DNA from: Auanema rhodensis | Lineage: Eukaryota; Nematoda; Chromadorea; Rhabditida; Rhabditidae | DNA: 64,000 bases | Assembly: GCA_964057225.1 (NCBI GenBank) | Contig: OZ059894.1 | Location: 2,604,001-2,668,000, forward strand | Reading direction: 5' to 3' | Shown here: piece after piece, positions 24,401 through 37,202 of the stretch | Layout of the letters: each line of letters begins with the position of its first letter | Numbering within the stretch: position 1 is the first letter of the stretch | Made by a program: the position numbers and the translations under genes | The notes under the pieces: generated by a model | Database searches by the model: none | Told to the model about the DNA's origin: nothing | The model's input: the letters and a program-made list of their open reading frames with translations, nothing else

Positions 24401-27400
24401 ATGATCGTTTGAAAAATGATGCATTAGTGTATGTTGAGTTTCCATGTACACTCAACATTGCTTCCAAAAACATTTTGACAAAAATTTTTTCGAAAAATTT
24501 CAAAATAATTTAGCAAAAAGTAGATGTTTTTAGATTTCTTTTTTCAAGGCGAAGACGATGGACATTGTTATTCAACGAAAAAATTAATTCTTCAGGGTGA
24601 AAATCGAGGATATAAGTGTGAACATATATCAGTTGATATCTCGGTGCATTTTTAAGCTAGCGCAAATCTGATAACACAGATCGACGCAGCTTAAAAATCC
24701 GCATCGAATGCACTATACTACATTGAGAAACGCTCAATACAAAAATTAGTTATGATCGTTTGAAAAATGATGCATTAGTGTATGTTGAGTTTCCATGTAC
24801 ACTCAACATTGCTTCCAAAAACATTTTGACAAAAATTTTTTCGAAAAATTTCAAAATAATTTAGCAAAAAGTAGATGTTTTTAGATTCCTTTTTTCAAGG
24901 CAAAGACGATGGACATTGTTATTCAACGAAAAAATTAATTCTTCAGGGTGAAAATCGAGGATATAAGTGTGAACTTATATCAGTTGATATCTCGGTGCAT
25001 TTTTAAGCTAGCGCAAATCTGATAACACAGATCGACGCAGCTTAAAAATCCGCATCGAATGCACTATACTACATTGAGAAACGCTCAATACAAAAATTAG
25101 TTATGATCGTTTGAAAAATGATGCATTAGTGTATGTTGAGTTTCCATGTACACTCAACATTGCTTCCAAAAACATTTTGACAAAAATTTTTTCGAAAAAT
25201 TTCAAAATAATTTAGCAAAAAGTAGATGTTTTTAGATTTCTTTTTTCAAGGCGAAGACGATGGACATTGTTATTCAACGAAAAAATTAATTCTTCAGGGT
25301 GAAAATCGAGGATATAAGTGTGAACATATATCAGTTGATATCTCGGTGCATTTTTAAGCTAGCGCAAATCTGATAACACAGATCGACGCAGCTTAAAAAT
25401 CCGCATCGAATGCACTATACTACATTGAGAAACGCTCAATACAAAAATTAGTTATGATCGTTTGAAAAATGATGCATTAGTGTATGTTGAGTTTCCATGT
25501 ACACTCAACATTGCTTCCAAAAACATTTTGACAAAAATTTTTTCGAAAAATTTCAAAATAATTTAGCAAAAAGTAGATGTTTTTAGATTCCTTTTTTCAA
25601 GGCAAAGACGATGGACATTGTTATTCAACGAAAAAATTAATTCTTCAGGGTGAAAATCGAGGATATAAGTGTGAACTTATATCAGTTGATATCTCGGTGC
25701 ATTTTTAAGCTAGCGCAAATCTGATAACACAGATCGACGCAGCTTAAAAATCCGCATCGAATGCACTATACTACATTGAGAAACGCTCAATACAAAAATT
25801 AGTTATGATCGTTTGAAAAATGATGCATTAGTGTATGTTGAGTTTCCATGTACACTCAACATTGCTTCCAAAAACATTTTGACAAAAATTTTTTCGGAAA
25901 ATTTCAAGATAATTTAGCAAAAAGTAGATGTTTTTAGATTCCTTTTTTCAAGGCAAAGACGATGGACATTGTTATTCAACGAAAAAATTAATTCTTCAGG
26001 GTGAAAATCGAGGATATAAGTGTGAACATATATCAGTTGATATCTCGGTGCATTTTTAAGCTAGCGCAAATCTGATAACACAGATCGACGCAGCTTAAAA
26101 ATCCGCATCGAATGCACTATACTACATTGAGAAACGCTTAATACAAAAATTAGTTATGATCGTTTGAAAAATGATGCATTAGTGTATGTTGAGTTTCCAT
26201 GTACACTCAACATTGCTTCCAAAAACATTTTGACAAAAATTTTTTCGGAAAATTTCAAGATAATTTAGCAAAAAGTAGATGTTTTTAGATTCCTTTTTTC
26301 AAGGCAAAGACGATGGACATTGTTATTCAACGAAAAAATTAATTCTTCAGGGTGAAAATCGAGGATATAAGTGTGAACATATATCAGTTGATATCTCGGT
26401 GCATTTTTAAGCTAGCGCAAATCTGATAACACAGATCGATGCAGCTTAAAAATCCGCATCGAATGCACTATACTACATTGAGAAACGCTCAATACAAAAA
26501 TTAGTTATGATCGTTTGAAAAATGATGCATTAGTGTATGTTGAGTTTCCATGTACACTCAACATTGCTTCCAAAAACATTTTGACAAAAATTTTTTCGGA
26601 AAATTTCAAGATAATTTAGCAAAAAGTAGATGTTTTTAGATTCCTTTTTTCAAGGCAAAGACGATGGACATTGTTATTCAACGAAAAAATTAATTCTTCA
26701 GGGTGAAAATCGAGGATATAAGTGTGAACATATATCAGTTGATATCTCGGTGCATTTTTAAGCTAGCGCAAATCTGATAACACAGATCGACGCAGCTTAA
26801 AAATCCGCATCGAATGCACTATACTACATTGAGAAACGCTCAATACAAAAATTAGTTATGATCGTTTGAAAAATGATGCATTAGTGTATGTTGAGTTTCC
26901 ATGTACACTCAACATTGCTTCCAAAAACATTTTGACAAAAATTTTTTCGAAAAATTTCAAGATAATTTAGCAAAAAGTAGATGTTTTTAGATTCCTTTTT
27001 TCAAGGCAAAGACGATGGACATTGTTATTCAACGAAAAAATTAATTCTTCAGGGTGAAAATCGAGGATATAAGTGTGAACATATATCAGTTGATATCTCG
27101 GTGCATTTTTAAGCTAGCGCAAATCTGATAACACAGATCGACGCAGCTTAAAAATCCGCATCGAATGCACTATACTACATTGAGAAACGCTCAATACAAA
27201 AATTAGTTATGATCGTTTGAAAAATGATGCATTAGTGTATGTTGAGTTTCCATGTACACTCAACATTGCTTCCAAAAACATTTTGACAAAAATTTTTTCG
27301 AAAAATTTCAAGATAATTTAGCAAAAAGTAGATGTTTTTAGATTCCTTTTTTCAAGGCAAAGACGATGGACATTGTTATTCAACGAAAAAATTAATTCTT

Positions 27401-29532
27401 CAGGGTGAAAATCGAGGATATAAGTGTGAACATATATCAGTTGATATCTCGGTGCATTTTTAAGCTAGCGCAAATCTGATAACACAGATCGACGCAGCTT
27501 AAAAATCCGCATCGAATGCACTATACTACATTGAGAAACGCTCAATACAAAAATTAGTTATGATCGTTTGAAAAATGATGCATTAGTGTATGTTGAGTTT
27601 CCATGTACACTCAACATTGCTTCCAAAAACATTTTGACAAAAATTTTTTCGAAAAATTTCAAAATAATTTAGCAAAAAGTAGATGTTTTTAGATTTCTTT
27701 TTTCAAGGCGAAGACGATGGACATTGTTATTCAACGAAAAAATTAATTCTTCAGGGTGAAAATCGAGGATATAAGTGTGAACATATATCAGTTGATATCT
27801 CGGTGCATTTTTAAGCTAGCGCAAATCTGATAACACAGATCGACGCAGCTTAAAAATCCGCATCGAATGCACTATACTACATTGAGAAACGCTCAATACA
27901 AAAATTAGTTATGATCGTTTGAAAAATGATGCATTAGTGTATGTTGAGTTTCCATGTACACTCAACATTGCTTCCAAAAACATTTTGACAAAAATTTTTT
28001 CGAAAAATTTCAAAATAATTTAGCAAAAAGTAGATGTTTTTAGATTCCTTTTTTCAAGGCAAAGACGATGGACATTGTTATTCAACGAAAAAATTAATTC
28101 TTCAGGGTGAAAATCGAGGATATAAGTGTGAACATATATCAGTTGATATCTCGGTGCATTTTTAAGCTAGCGCAAATCTGATAACACAGATCGACGCAGC
28201 TTAAAAATCCGCATCGAATGCACTATACTACATTGAGAAACGCTCAATACAAAAATTAGTTATGATCGTTTGAAAAATGATGCATTAGTGTATGTTGAGT
28301 TTCCATGTACACTCAACATTGCTTCCAAAAACATTTTGACAAAAATTTTTTCGAAAAATTTCAAAATAGTTTAGCAAAAAGTAGATGTTTTTAGATTTCT
28401 TTTTTCAAGGCGAAGACGATGGACATTGTTATTCAACGAAAAAATTAATTCTTCAGGGTGAAAATCGAGGATATAAGTGTGAACATATATCAGTTGATAT
28501 CTCGGTGCATTTTTAAGCTAGCGCAAATCTGATAACACAGATCGACGCAGCTTAAAAATCCGCATCGAATGCACTATACTACATTGAGAAACGCTCAATA
28601 CAAAAATTAGTTATGATCGTTTGAAAAATGATGCATTAGTGTATGTTGAGTTTCCATGTACACTCAACATTGCTTCCAAAAACATTTTGACAAAAATTTT
28701 TTCGAAAAATTTCAAAATAATTTAGCAAAAAGTAGATGTTTTTAGATTCCTTTTTTCAAGGCAAAGACGATGGACATTGTTATTCAACGAAAAAATTAAT
28801 TCTTCAGGGTGAAAATCGAGGATATAAGTGTGAACTTATATCAGTTGATATCTCGGTGCATTTTTAAGCTAGCGCAAATCTGATAACACAGATCGACGCA
28901 GCTTAAAAATCCGCATCGAATGCACTATACTACATTGAGAAACGCTCAATACAAAAATTAGTTATGATCGTTTGAAAAATGATGCATTAGTGTATGTTGA
29001 GTTTCCATGTACACTCAACATTGCTTCCAAAAACATTTTGACAAAAATTTTTTCGAAAAATTTCAAAATAATTTAGCAAAAAGTAGATGTTTTTAGATTT
29101 CTTTTTTCAAGGCGAAGACGATGGACATTGTTATTCAACGAAAAAATTAATTCTTCAGGGTGAAAATCGAGGATATAAGTGTGAACATATATCAGTTGAT
29201 ATCTCGGTGCATTTTTAAGCTAGCGCAAATCTGATAACACAGATCGACGCAGCTTAAAAATCCGCATCGAATGCACTATACTACATTGAGAAACGCTCAA
29301 TACAAAAATTAGTTATGATCGTTTGAAAAATGATGCATTAGTGTATGTTGAGTTTCCATGTACACTCAACATTGCTTCCAAAAACATTTTGACAAAAATT
29401 TTTTCGAAAAATTTCAAAATAATTTAGCAAAAAGTAGATGTTTTTAGATTCCTTTTTTCAAGGCAAAGACGATGGACATTGTTATTCAACGAAAAAATTA
29501 ATTCTTCAGGGTGAAAATCGAGGATATAAGTG
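21412..29532 (+). repeat. Higher-order repeat, 11-mer of 3861 bp, just over two copies
   Basis: In-phase copies are 21412-25272 and 25273-29133, with a partial third to 29532. Markers match at 3861 bp: gatcgatg (22573/26434), gatttc (23831/27692, 24533/28394, 25235/29096), and cttaata in the monomers at 22114/25975. The match can be followed from 21115 against 24976 up to 25671 against 29532. One difference I noticed is aaaatagttt near 28371. The unit is built of very similar monomers, so the order of gaactt/gaacat, ggaaaa/gaaaaa and ggcaaag/ggcgaag types defines it. Confidence 0.88.
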
Positions 29533-30186
29533 TGAACATATATCAGTTGATATCTCGGTGCATTTTTAAGCTAGCGCAAATCTGATAACACAGATCGACG
29601 CAGCTTAAAAATCCGCATCGAATGCACTATACTACATTGAGAAACGCTCAATACAAAAATTAGTTATGATCGTTTGAAAAATGATGCATTAGTGTATGTT
29701 GAGTTTCCATGTACACTCAACATTGCTTCCAAAAACATTTTGACAAAAATTTTTTCGAAAAATTTCAAAATAATTTAGCAAAAAGTAGATGTTTTTAGAT
29801 TTCTTTTTTCAAGGCGAAGACGATGGACATTGTTATTCAACGAAAAAATTAATTCTTCAGGGTGAAAATCGAGGATATAAGTGTGAACATATATCAGTTG
29901 ATATCTCGGTGCATTTTTAAGCTAGCGCAAATCTGATAACACAGATCGACGCAGCTTAAAAATCCGCATCGAATGCACTATACTACATTGAGAAACGCTC
30001 AATACAAAAATTAGTTATGATCGTTTGAAAAATGATGCATTAGTGTATGTTGAGTTTCCATGTACACTCAACATTGCTTCCAAAAACATTTTGACAAAAA
30101 TTTTTTCGAAAAATTTCAAAATAATTTAGCAAAAAGTAGATGTTTTTAGATTCCTTTTTTCAAGGCAAAGACGATGGACATTGTTA
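29533..30186 (+). repeat. Two spacer monomers between the 11-mer and 10-mer blocks
   Basis: The monomer starting at 29485 ends in gatttc and ggcgaag. The one at 29836-30186 is gaacat type with gattcc and ggcaaag. Both resemble their neighbours and carry no private variant that I could see. Confidence 0.8.
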
Positions 30187-33100
30187 TTCAACGAAAAAAT
30201 TAATTCTTCAGGGTGAAAATCGAGGATATAAGTGTGAACTTATATCAGTTGATATCTCGGTGCATTTTTAAGCTAGCGCAAATCTGATAACACAGATCGA
30301 CGCAGCTTAAAAATCCGCATCGAATGCACTATACTACATTGAGAAACGCTCAATACAAAAATTAGTTATGATCGTTTGAAAAATGATGCATTAGTGTATG
30401 TTGAGTTTCCATGTACACTCAACATTGCTTCCAAAAACATTTTGACAAAAATTTTTTCGGAAAATTTCAAGATAATTTAGCAAAAAGTAGATGTTTTTAG
30501 ATTCCTTTTTTCAAGGCAAAGACGATGGACATTGTTATTCAACGAAAAAATTAATTCTTCAGGGTGAAAATCGAGGATATAAGTGTGAACATATATCAGT
30601 TGATATCTCGGTGCATTTTTAAGCTAGCGCAAATCTGATAACACAGATCGACGCAGCTTAAAAATCCGCATCGAATGCACTATACTACATTGAGAAACGC
30701 TCAATACAAAAATTAGTTATGATCGTTTGAAAAATGATGCATTAGTGTATGTTGAGTTTCCATGTACACTCAACATTGCTTCCAAAAACATTTTGACAAA
30801 AATTTTTTCGGAAAATTTCAAGATAATTTAGCAAAAAGTAGATGTTTTTAGATTCCTTTTTTCAAGGCAAAGACGATGGACATTGTTATTCAACGAAAAA
30901 ATTAATTCTTCAGGGTGAAAATCGAGGATATAAGTGTGAACATATATCAGTTGATATCTCGGTGCATTTTTAAGCTAGCGCAAATCTGATAACACAGATC
31001 GACGCAGCTTAAAAATCCGCATCGAATGCACTATACTACATTGAGAAACGCTCAATACAAAAATTAGTTATGATCGTTTGAAAAATGATGCATTAGTGTA
31101 TGTTGAGTTTCCATGTACACTCAACATTGCTTCCAAAAACATTTTGACAAAAATTTTTTCGGAAAATTTCAAGATAATTTAGCAAAAAGTAGATGTTTTT
31201 AGATTCCTTTTTTCAAGGCGAAGACGATGGACATTGTTATTCAACGAAAAAATTAATTCTTCAGGGTGAAAATCGAGGATATAAGTGTGAACTTATATCA
31301 GTTGATATCTCGGTGCATTTTTAAGCTAGCGCAAATCTGATAACACAGATCGACGCAGCTTAAAAATCCGCATCGAATGCACTATACTACATTGAGAAAC
31401 GCTCAATACAAAAATTAGTTATGATCGTTTGAAAAATGATGCATTAGTGTATGTTGAGTTTCCATGTACACTCAACATTGCTTCCAAAAACATTTTGACA
31501 AAAATTTTTTCGAAAAATTTCAAAATAATTTAGCAAAAAGTAGATGTTTTCAGATTTTTTTTTCAAGGCAAAAACGATGGACAATGTTATTCAACGAAAA
31601 AATTAATTCTTCAGGGTGAAAATCGAGGATATAAGTGTGAACTTATATCAGTTGATATCTCGGTGCATTTTTAAGCTAGCGCAAATCTGATAACACAGAT
31701 CGATGCAGCTTAAAAATCCGCATCGAATGCACTATACTACATTGAGAAACGCTTAATACAAAAATTAGTTATGATCGTTTGAAAAATGATGAATTAGTGT
31801 ATGTTGAGTTTCCATGTACACTCAACATTGCTTCCAAAAACATTTTGACAAAAATTTTTTCGAAAAATTTCAGAATAATTTAGCAAAAAATAGATGTTTT
31901 TAGATTCCCTTTTTCAAGGCAAAGACGATGGACATTGTTATTCAACGAAAAAATTAATTCTTCAGGGTGAAAATCGAGGATATAAGTGTGAACTTATATC
32001 AGTTGATATCTCGGTGCATTTTTAAGCTAGCGCAAATCTGATAACACAGATCGACGCAGCTTAAAAATCCGCATCGAATGCACTATACTACATTGAGAAA
32101 CGCCTAATACAAAAATTAGTTATGATCGTTTGAAAAATGATGAATTAGTGTATGTTGAGTTTCCATGTACACTCAACATTGCTTCCAAAAACATTTTGAC
32201 AAAAATTTTTTCGAAAAATTTCAAAATAATTTAGCAAAAAGTAGATGTTTTCAGATTTTTTTTTCAAGGCAAAGACGATGGACAATGTTATTCAACGAAA
32301 AAATTAATTCTTCAGGGTGAAAATCGAGGATATAAGTGTGAACTTATATCAGTTGATATCTCGGTGCATTTTTAAGCTAGCGCAAATCTGATAACACAGA
32401 TCGATGCAGCTTAAAAATCCGCATCGAATGCACTATACTACATTGAGAAACGCTTAATACAAAAATTAGTTATGATCGTTTGAAAAATGATGAATTAGTG
32501 TATGTTGAGTTTCCATGTACACTCAACATTGCTTCCAAAAACATTTTGACAAAAATTTTTTCGAAAAATTTCAGAATAATTTAGCAAAAAGTAGATGTTT
32601 TTAGATTCCTTTTTTCAAGGCGAAGACGATGGACATTGTTATTCAACGAAAAAATTAATTCTTCAGGGTGAAAATCGAGGATATAAGTGTGAACTTATAT
32701 CAGTTGATATCTCGGTGCATTTTTAAGCTAGCGCTAATCTGATAACACAGATCGACGCAGCTTAAAAATCCGCATCGAATGCACTATACTACATTGAGAA
32801 ACGCCTAATACAAAAATTAGTTATGATCGTTTGAAAAATGATGCATTAGTGTATGTTGAGTTTCCATGTACACTCAACATTGCTTCCAAAAACATTTTGA
32901 CAAAAATTTTTTCGAAAAATTTCAAAATAATTTAGCAAAAAGTAGATGTTTTTAGATTCCTTTTTTCAAGGCGAAGACGATGGACATTGTTATTCAACGA
33001 AAAAATTAATTCTTCAGGGTGAAAATCGAGGATATAAGTGTGAACTTATATCAGTTGATATCTCGGTGCATTTTTAAGCTAGCGCAAATCTGATAACACA

Positions 33101-36100
33101 GATCGACGCAGCTTAAAAATCCGCATCGAATGCACTATACTACATTGAGAAACGCCTAATACAAAAATTAGTTATGATCGTTTGAAAAATGATGCATTAG
33201 TGTATGTTGAGTTTCCATGTACACTCAACATTGCTTCCAAAAACATTTTGACAAAAATTTTTTCGAAAAATTTCAAAATAATTTAGCAAAAAGTAGATGT
33301 TTTTAGATTCCTTTTTTCAAGGCAAAGACGATGGACATTGTTATTCAACGAAAAAATTATTTCTTCAGGGTGAAAATCGAGGATATAAGTGTGAACATAT
33401 ATCAGTTGATATCTCGGTGCATTTTTAAGCTAGCGCAAATCTGATGACACAGATCGACGCAGCTTAAAAATCCGCATCGAATGCACTATACCACATTGAG
33501 AAACGCTCAATACAAAAATTAGTTATGATCGTTTGAAAAATGATGCATTAGTGTATGTTGAGTTTCCATGTACACTCAACATTGCTTCCAAAAACATTTT
33601 GACAAAAATTTTTTCGAAAAATTTCAAAATAATTTAGCAAAAAGTAGATGTTTTTAGATTCCTTTTTTCAAGGCGAAGACGATGGACATTGTTATTCAAC
33701 GAAAAAATTAATTCTTCAGGGTGAAAATCGAGGATATAAGTGTGAACTTATATCAGTTGATATCTCGGTGCATTTTTAAGCTAGCGCAAATCTGATAACA
33801 CAGATCGACGCAGCTTAAAAATCCGCATCGAATGCACTATACTACATTGAGAAACGCTCAATACAAAAATTAGTTATGATCGTTTGAAAAATGATGCATT
33901 AGTGTATGTTGAGTTTCCATGTACACTCAACATTGCTTCCAAAAACATTTTGACAAAAATTTTTTCGGAAAATTTCAAGATAATTTAGCAAAAAGTAGAT
34001 GTTTTTAGATTCCTTTTTTCAAGGCAAAGACGATGGACATTGTTATTCAACGAAAAAATTAATTCTTCAGGGTGAAAATCGAGGATATAAGTGTGAACAT
34101 ATATCAGTTGATATCTCGGTGCATTTTTAAGCTAGCGCAAATCTGATAACACAGATCGACGCAGCTTAAAAATCCGCATCGAATGCACTATACTACATTG
34201 AGAAACGCTCAATACAAAAATTAGTTATGATCGTTTGAAAAATGATGCATTAGTGTATGTTGAGTTTCCATGTACACTCAACATTGCTTCCAAAAACATT
34301 TTGACAAAAATTTTTTCGGAAAATTTCAAGATAATTTAGCAAAAAGTAGATGTTTTTAGATTCCTTTTTTCAAGGCAAAGACGATGGACATTGTTATTCA
34401 ACGAAAAAATTAATTCTTCAGGGTGAAAATCGAGGATATAAGTGTGAACATATATCAGTTGATATCTCGGTGCATTTTTAAGCTAGCGCAAATCTGATAA
34501 CACAGATCGACGCAGCTTAAAAATCCGCATCGAATGCACTATACTACATTGAGAAACGCTCAATACAAAAATTAGTTATGATCGTTTGAAAAATGATGCA
34601 TTAGTGTATGTTGAGTTTCCATGTACACTCAACATTGCTTCCAAAAACATTTTGACAAAAATTTTTTCGGAAAATTTCAAGATAATTTAGCAAAAAGTAG
34701 ATGTTTTTAGATTCCTTTTTTCAAGGCGAAGACGATGGACATTGTTATTCAACGAAAAAATTAATTCTTCAGGGTGAAAATCGAGGATATAAGTGTGAAC
34801 TTATATCAGTTGATATCTCGGTGCATTTTTAAGCTAGCGCAAATCTGATAACACAGATCGACGCAGCTTAAAAATCCGCATCGAATGCACTATACTACAT
34901 TGAGAAACGCTCAATACAAAAATTAGTTATGATCGTTTGAAAAATGATGCATTAGTGTATGTTGAGTTTCCATGTACACTCAACATTGCTTCCAAAAACA
35001 TTTTGACAAAAATTTTTTCGAAAAATTTCAAAATAATTTAGCAAAAAGTAGATGTTTTCAGATTTTTTTTTCAAGGCAAAAACGATGGACAATGTTATTC
35101 AACGAAAAAATTAATTCTTCAGGGTGAAAATCGAGGATATAAGTGTGAACTTATATCAGTTGATATCTCGGTGCATTTTTAAGCTAGCGCAAATCTGATA
35201 ACACAGATCGATGCAGCTTAAAAATCCGCATCGAATGCACTATACTACATTGAGAAACGCTTAATACAAAAATTAGTTATGATCGTTTGAAAAATGATGA
35301 ATTAGTGTATGTTGAGTTTCCATGTACACTCAACATTGCTTCCAAAAACATTTTGACAAAAATTTTTTCGAAAAATTTCAGAATAATTTAGCAAAAAATA
35401 GATGTTTTTAGATTCCCTTTTTCAAGGCAAAGACGATGGACATTGTTATTCAACGAAAAAATTAATTCTTCAGGGTGAAAATCGAGGATATAAGTGTGAA
35501 CTTATATCAGTTGATATCTCGGTGCATTTTTAAGCTAGCGCAAATCTGATAACACAGATCGACGCAGCTTAAAAATCCGCATCGAATGCACTATACTACA
35601 TTGAGAAACGCCTAATACAAAAATTAGTTATGATCGTTTGAAAAATGATGAATTAGTGTATGTTGAGTTTCCATGTACACTCAACATTGCTTCCAAAAAC
35701 ATTTTGACAAAAATTTTTTCGAAAAATTTCAAAATAATTTAGCAAAAAGTAGATGTTTTCAGATTTTTTTTTCAAGGCAAAGACGATGGACAATGTTATT
35801 CAACGAAAAAATTAATTCTTCAGGGTGAAAATCGAGGATATAAGTGTGAACTTATATCAGTTGATATCTCGGTGCATTTTTAAGCTAGCGCAAATCTGAT
35901 AACACAGATCGATGCAGCTTAAAAATCCGCATCGAATGCACTATACTACATTGAGAAACGCTTAATACAAAAATTAGTTATGATCGTTTGAAAAATGATG
36001 AATTAGTGTATGTTGAGTTTCCATGTACACTCAACATTGCTTCCAAAAACATTTTGACAAAAATTTTTTCGAAAAATTTCAGAATAATTTAGCAAAAAGT

Positions 36101-37202
36101 AGATGTTTTTAGATTCCTTTTTTCAAGGCGAAGACGATGGACATTGTTATTCAACGAAAAAATTAATTCTTCAGGGTGAAAATCGAGGATATAAGTGTGA
36201 ACTTATATCAGTTGATATCTCGGTGCATTTTTAAGCTAGCGCTAATCTGATAACACAGATCGACGCAGCTTAAAAATCCGCATCGAATGCACTATACTAC
36301 ATTGAGAAACGCCTAATACAAAAATTAGTTATGATCGTTTGAAAAATGATGCATTAGTGTATGTTGAGTTTCCATGTACACTCAACATTGCTTCCAAAAA
36401 CATTTTGACAAAAATTTTTTCGAAAAATTTCAAAATAATTTAGCAAAAAGTAGATGTTTTTAGATTCCTTTTTTCAAGGCGAAGACGATGGACATTGTTA
36501 TTCAACGAAAAAATTAATTCTTCAGGGTGAAAATCGAGGATATAAGTGTGAACTTATATCAGTTGATATCTCGGTGCATTTTTAAGCTAGCGCAAATCTG
36601 ATAACACAGATCGACGCAGCTTAAAAATCCGCATCGAATGCACTATACTACATTGAGAAACGCCTAATACAAAAATTAGTTATGATCGTTTGAAAAATGA
36701 TGCATTAGTGTATGTTGAGTTTCCATGTACACTCAACATTGCTTCCAAAAACATTTTGACAAAAATTTTTTCGAAAAATTTCAAAATAATTTAGCAAAAA
36801 GTAGATGTTTTTAGATTCCTTTTTTCAAGGCAAAGACGATGGACATTGTTATTCAACGAAAAAATTATTTCTTCAGGGTGAAAATCGAGGATATAAGTGT
36901 GAACATATATCAGTTGATATCTCGGTGCATTTTTAAGCTAGCGCAAATCTGATGACACAGATCGACGCAGCTTAAAAATCCGCATCGAATGCACTATACC
37001 ACATTGAGAAACGCTCAATACAAAAATTAGTTATGATCGTTTGAAAAATGATGCATTAGTGTATGTTGAGTTTCCATGTACACTCAACATTGCTTCCAAA
37101 AACATTTTGACAAAAATTTTTTCGAAAAATTTCAAAATAATTTAGCAAAAAGTAGATGTTTTTAGATTCCTTTTTTCAAGGCGAAGACGATGGACATTGT
37201 TA
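30187..37202 (+). repeat. Higher-order repeat, 10-mer of 3508 bp, two near-identical copies
   Basis: Copies are 30187-33694 and 33695-37202. Each holds eight 351-bp and two 350-bp monomers, so the unit is 3508 bp rather than 3510. Private markers repeat exactly: cagat followed by nine T (31551/35059 and 32252/35760), gcaaaaaata (near 31885/35393), gctaatctga (32733/36241), gatgacac (33443/36951) and tataccac (33486/36994). The match extends from about 30168 to 33857 against 33676 to 37365. I saw no mismatch at the markers read, so this is one of the youngest duplications here, or an assembly duplication. Confidence 0.9.
31240..31589 (+). repeat. First of ten 350-bp monomers (cagat plus T-run lineage)
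   Basis: The usual gattccttttttcaagg is replaced by cagattttttttt followed by caagg, one base shorter. The same form occurs at 31551, 32252, 35059, 35760, 42779, 44182, 44776, 46179, 58463 and 59866, and explains every 350-bp step in the array. One shared change in one sequence context suggests a single ancestral indel spread by duplication. Confidence 0.9.
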
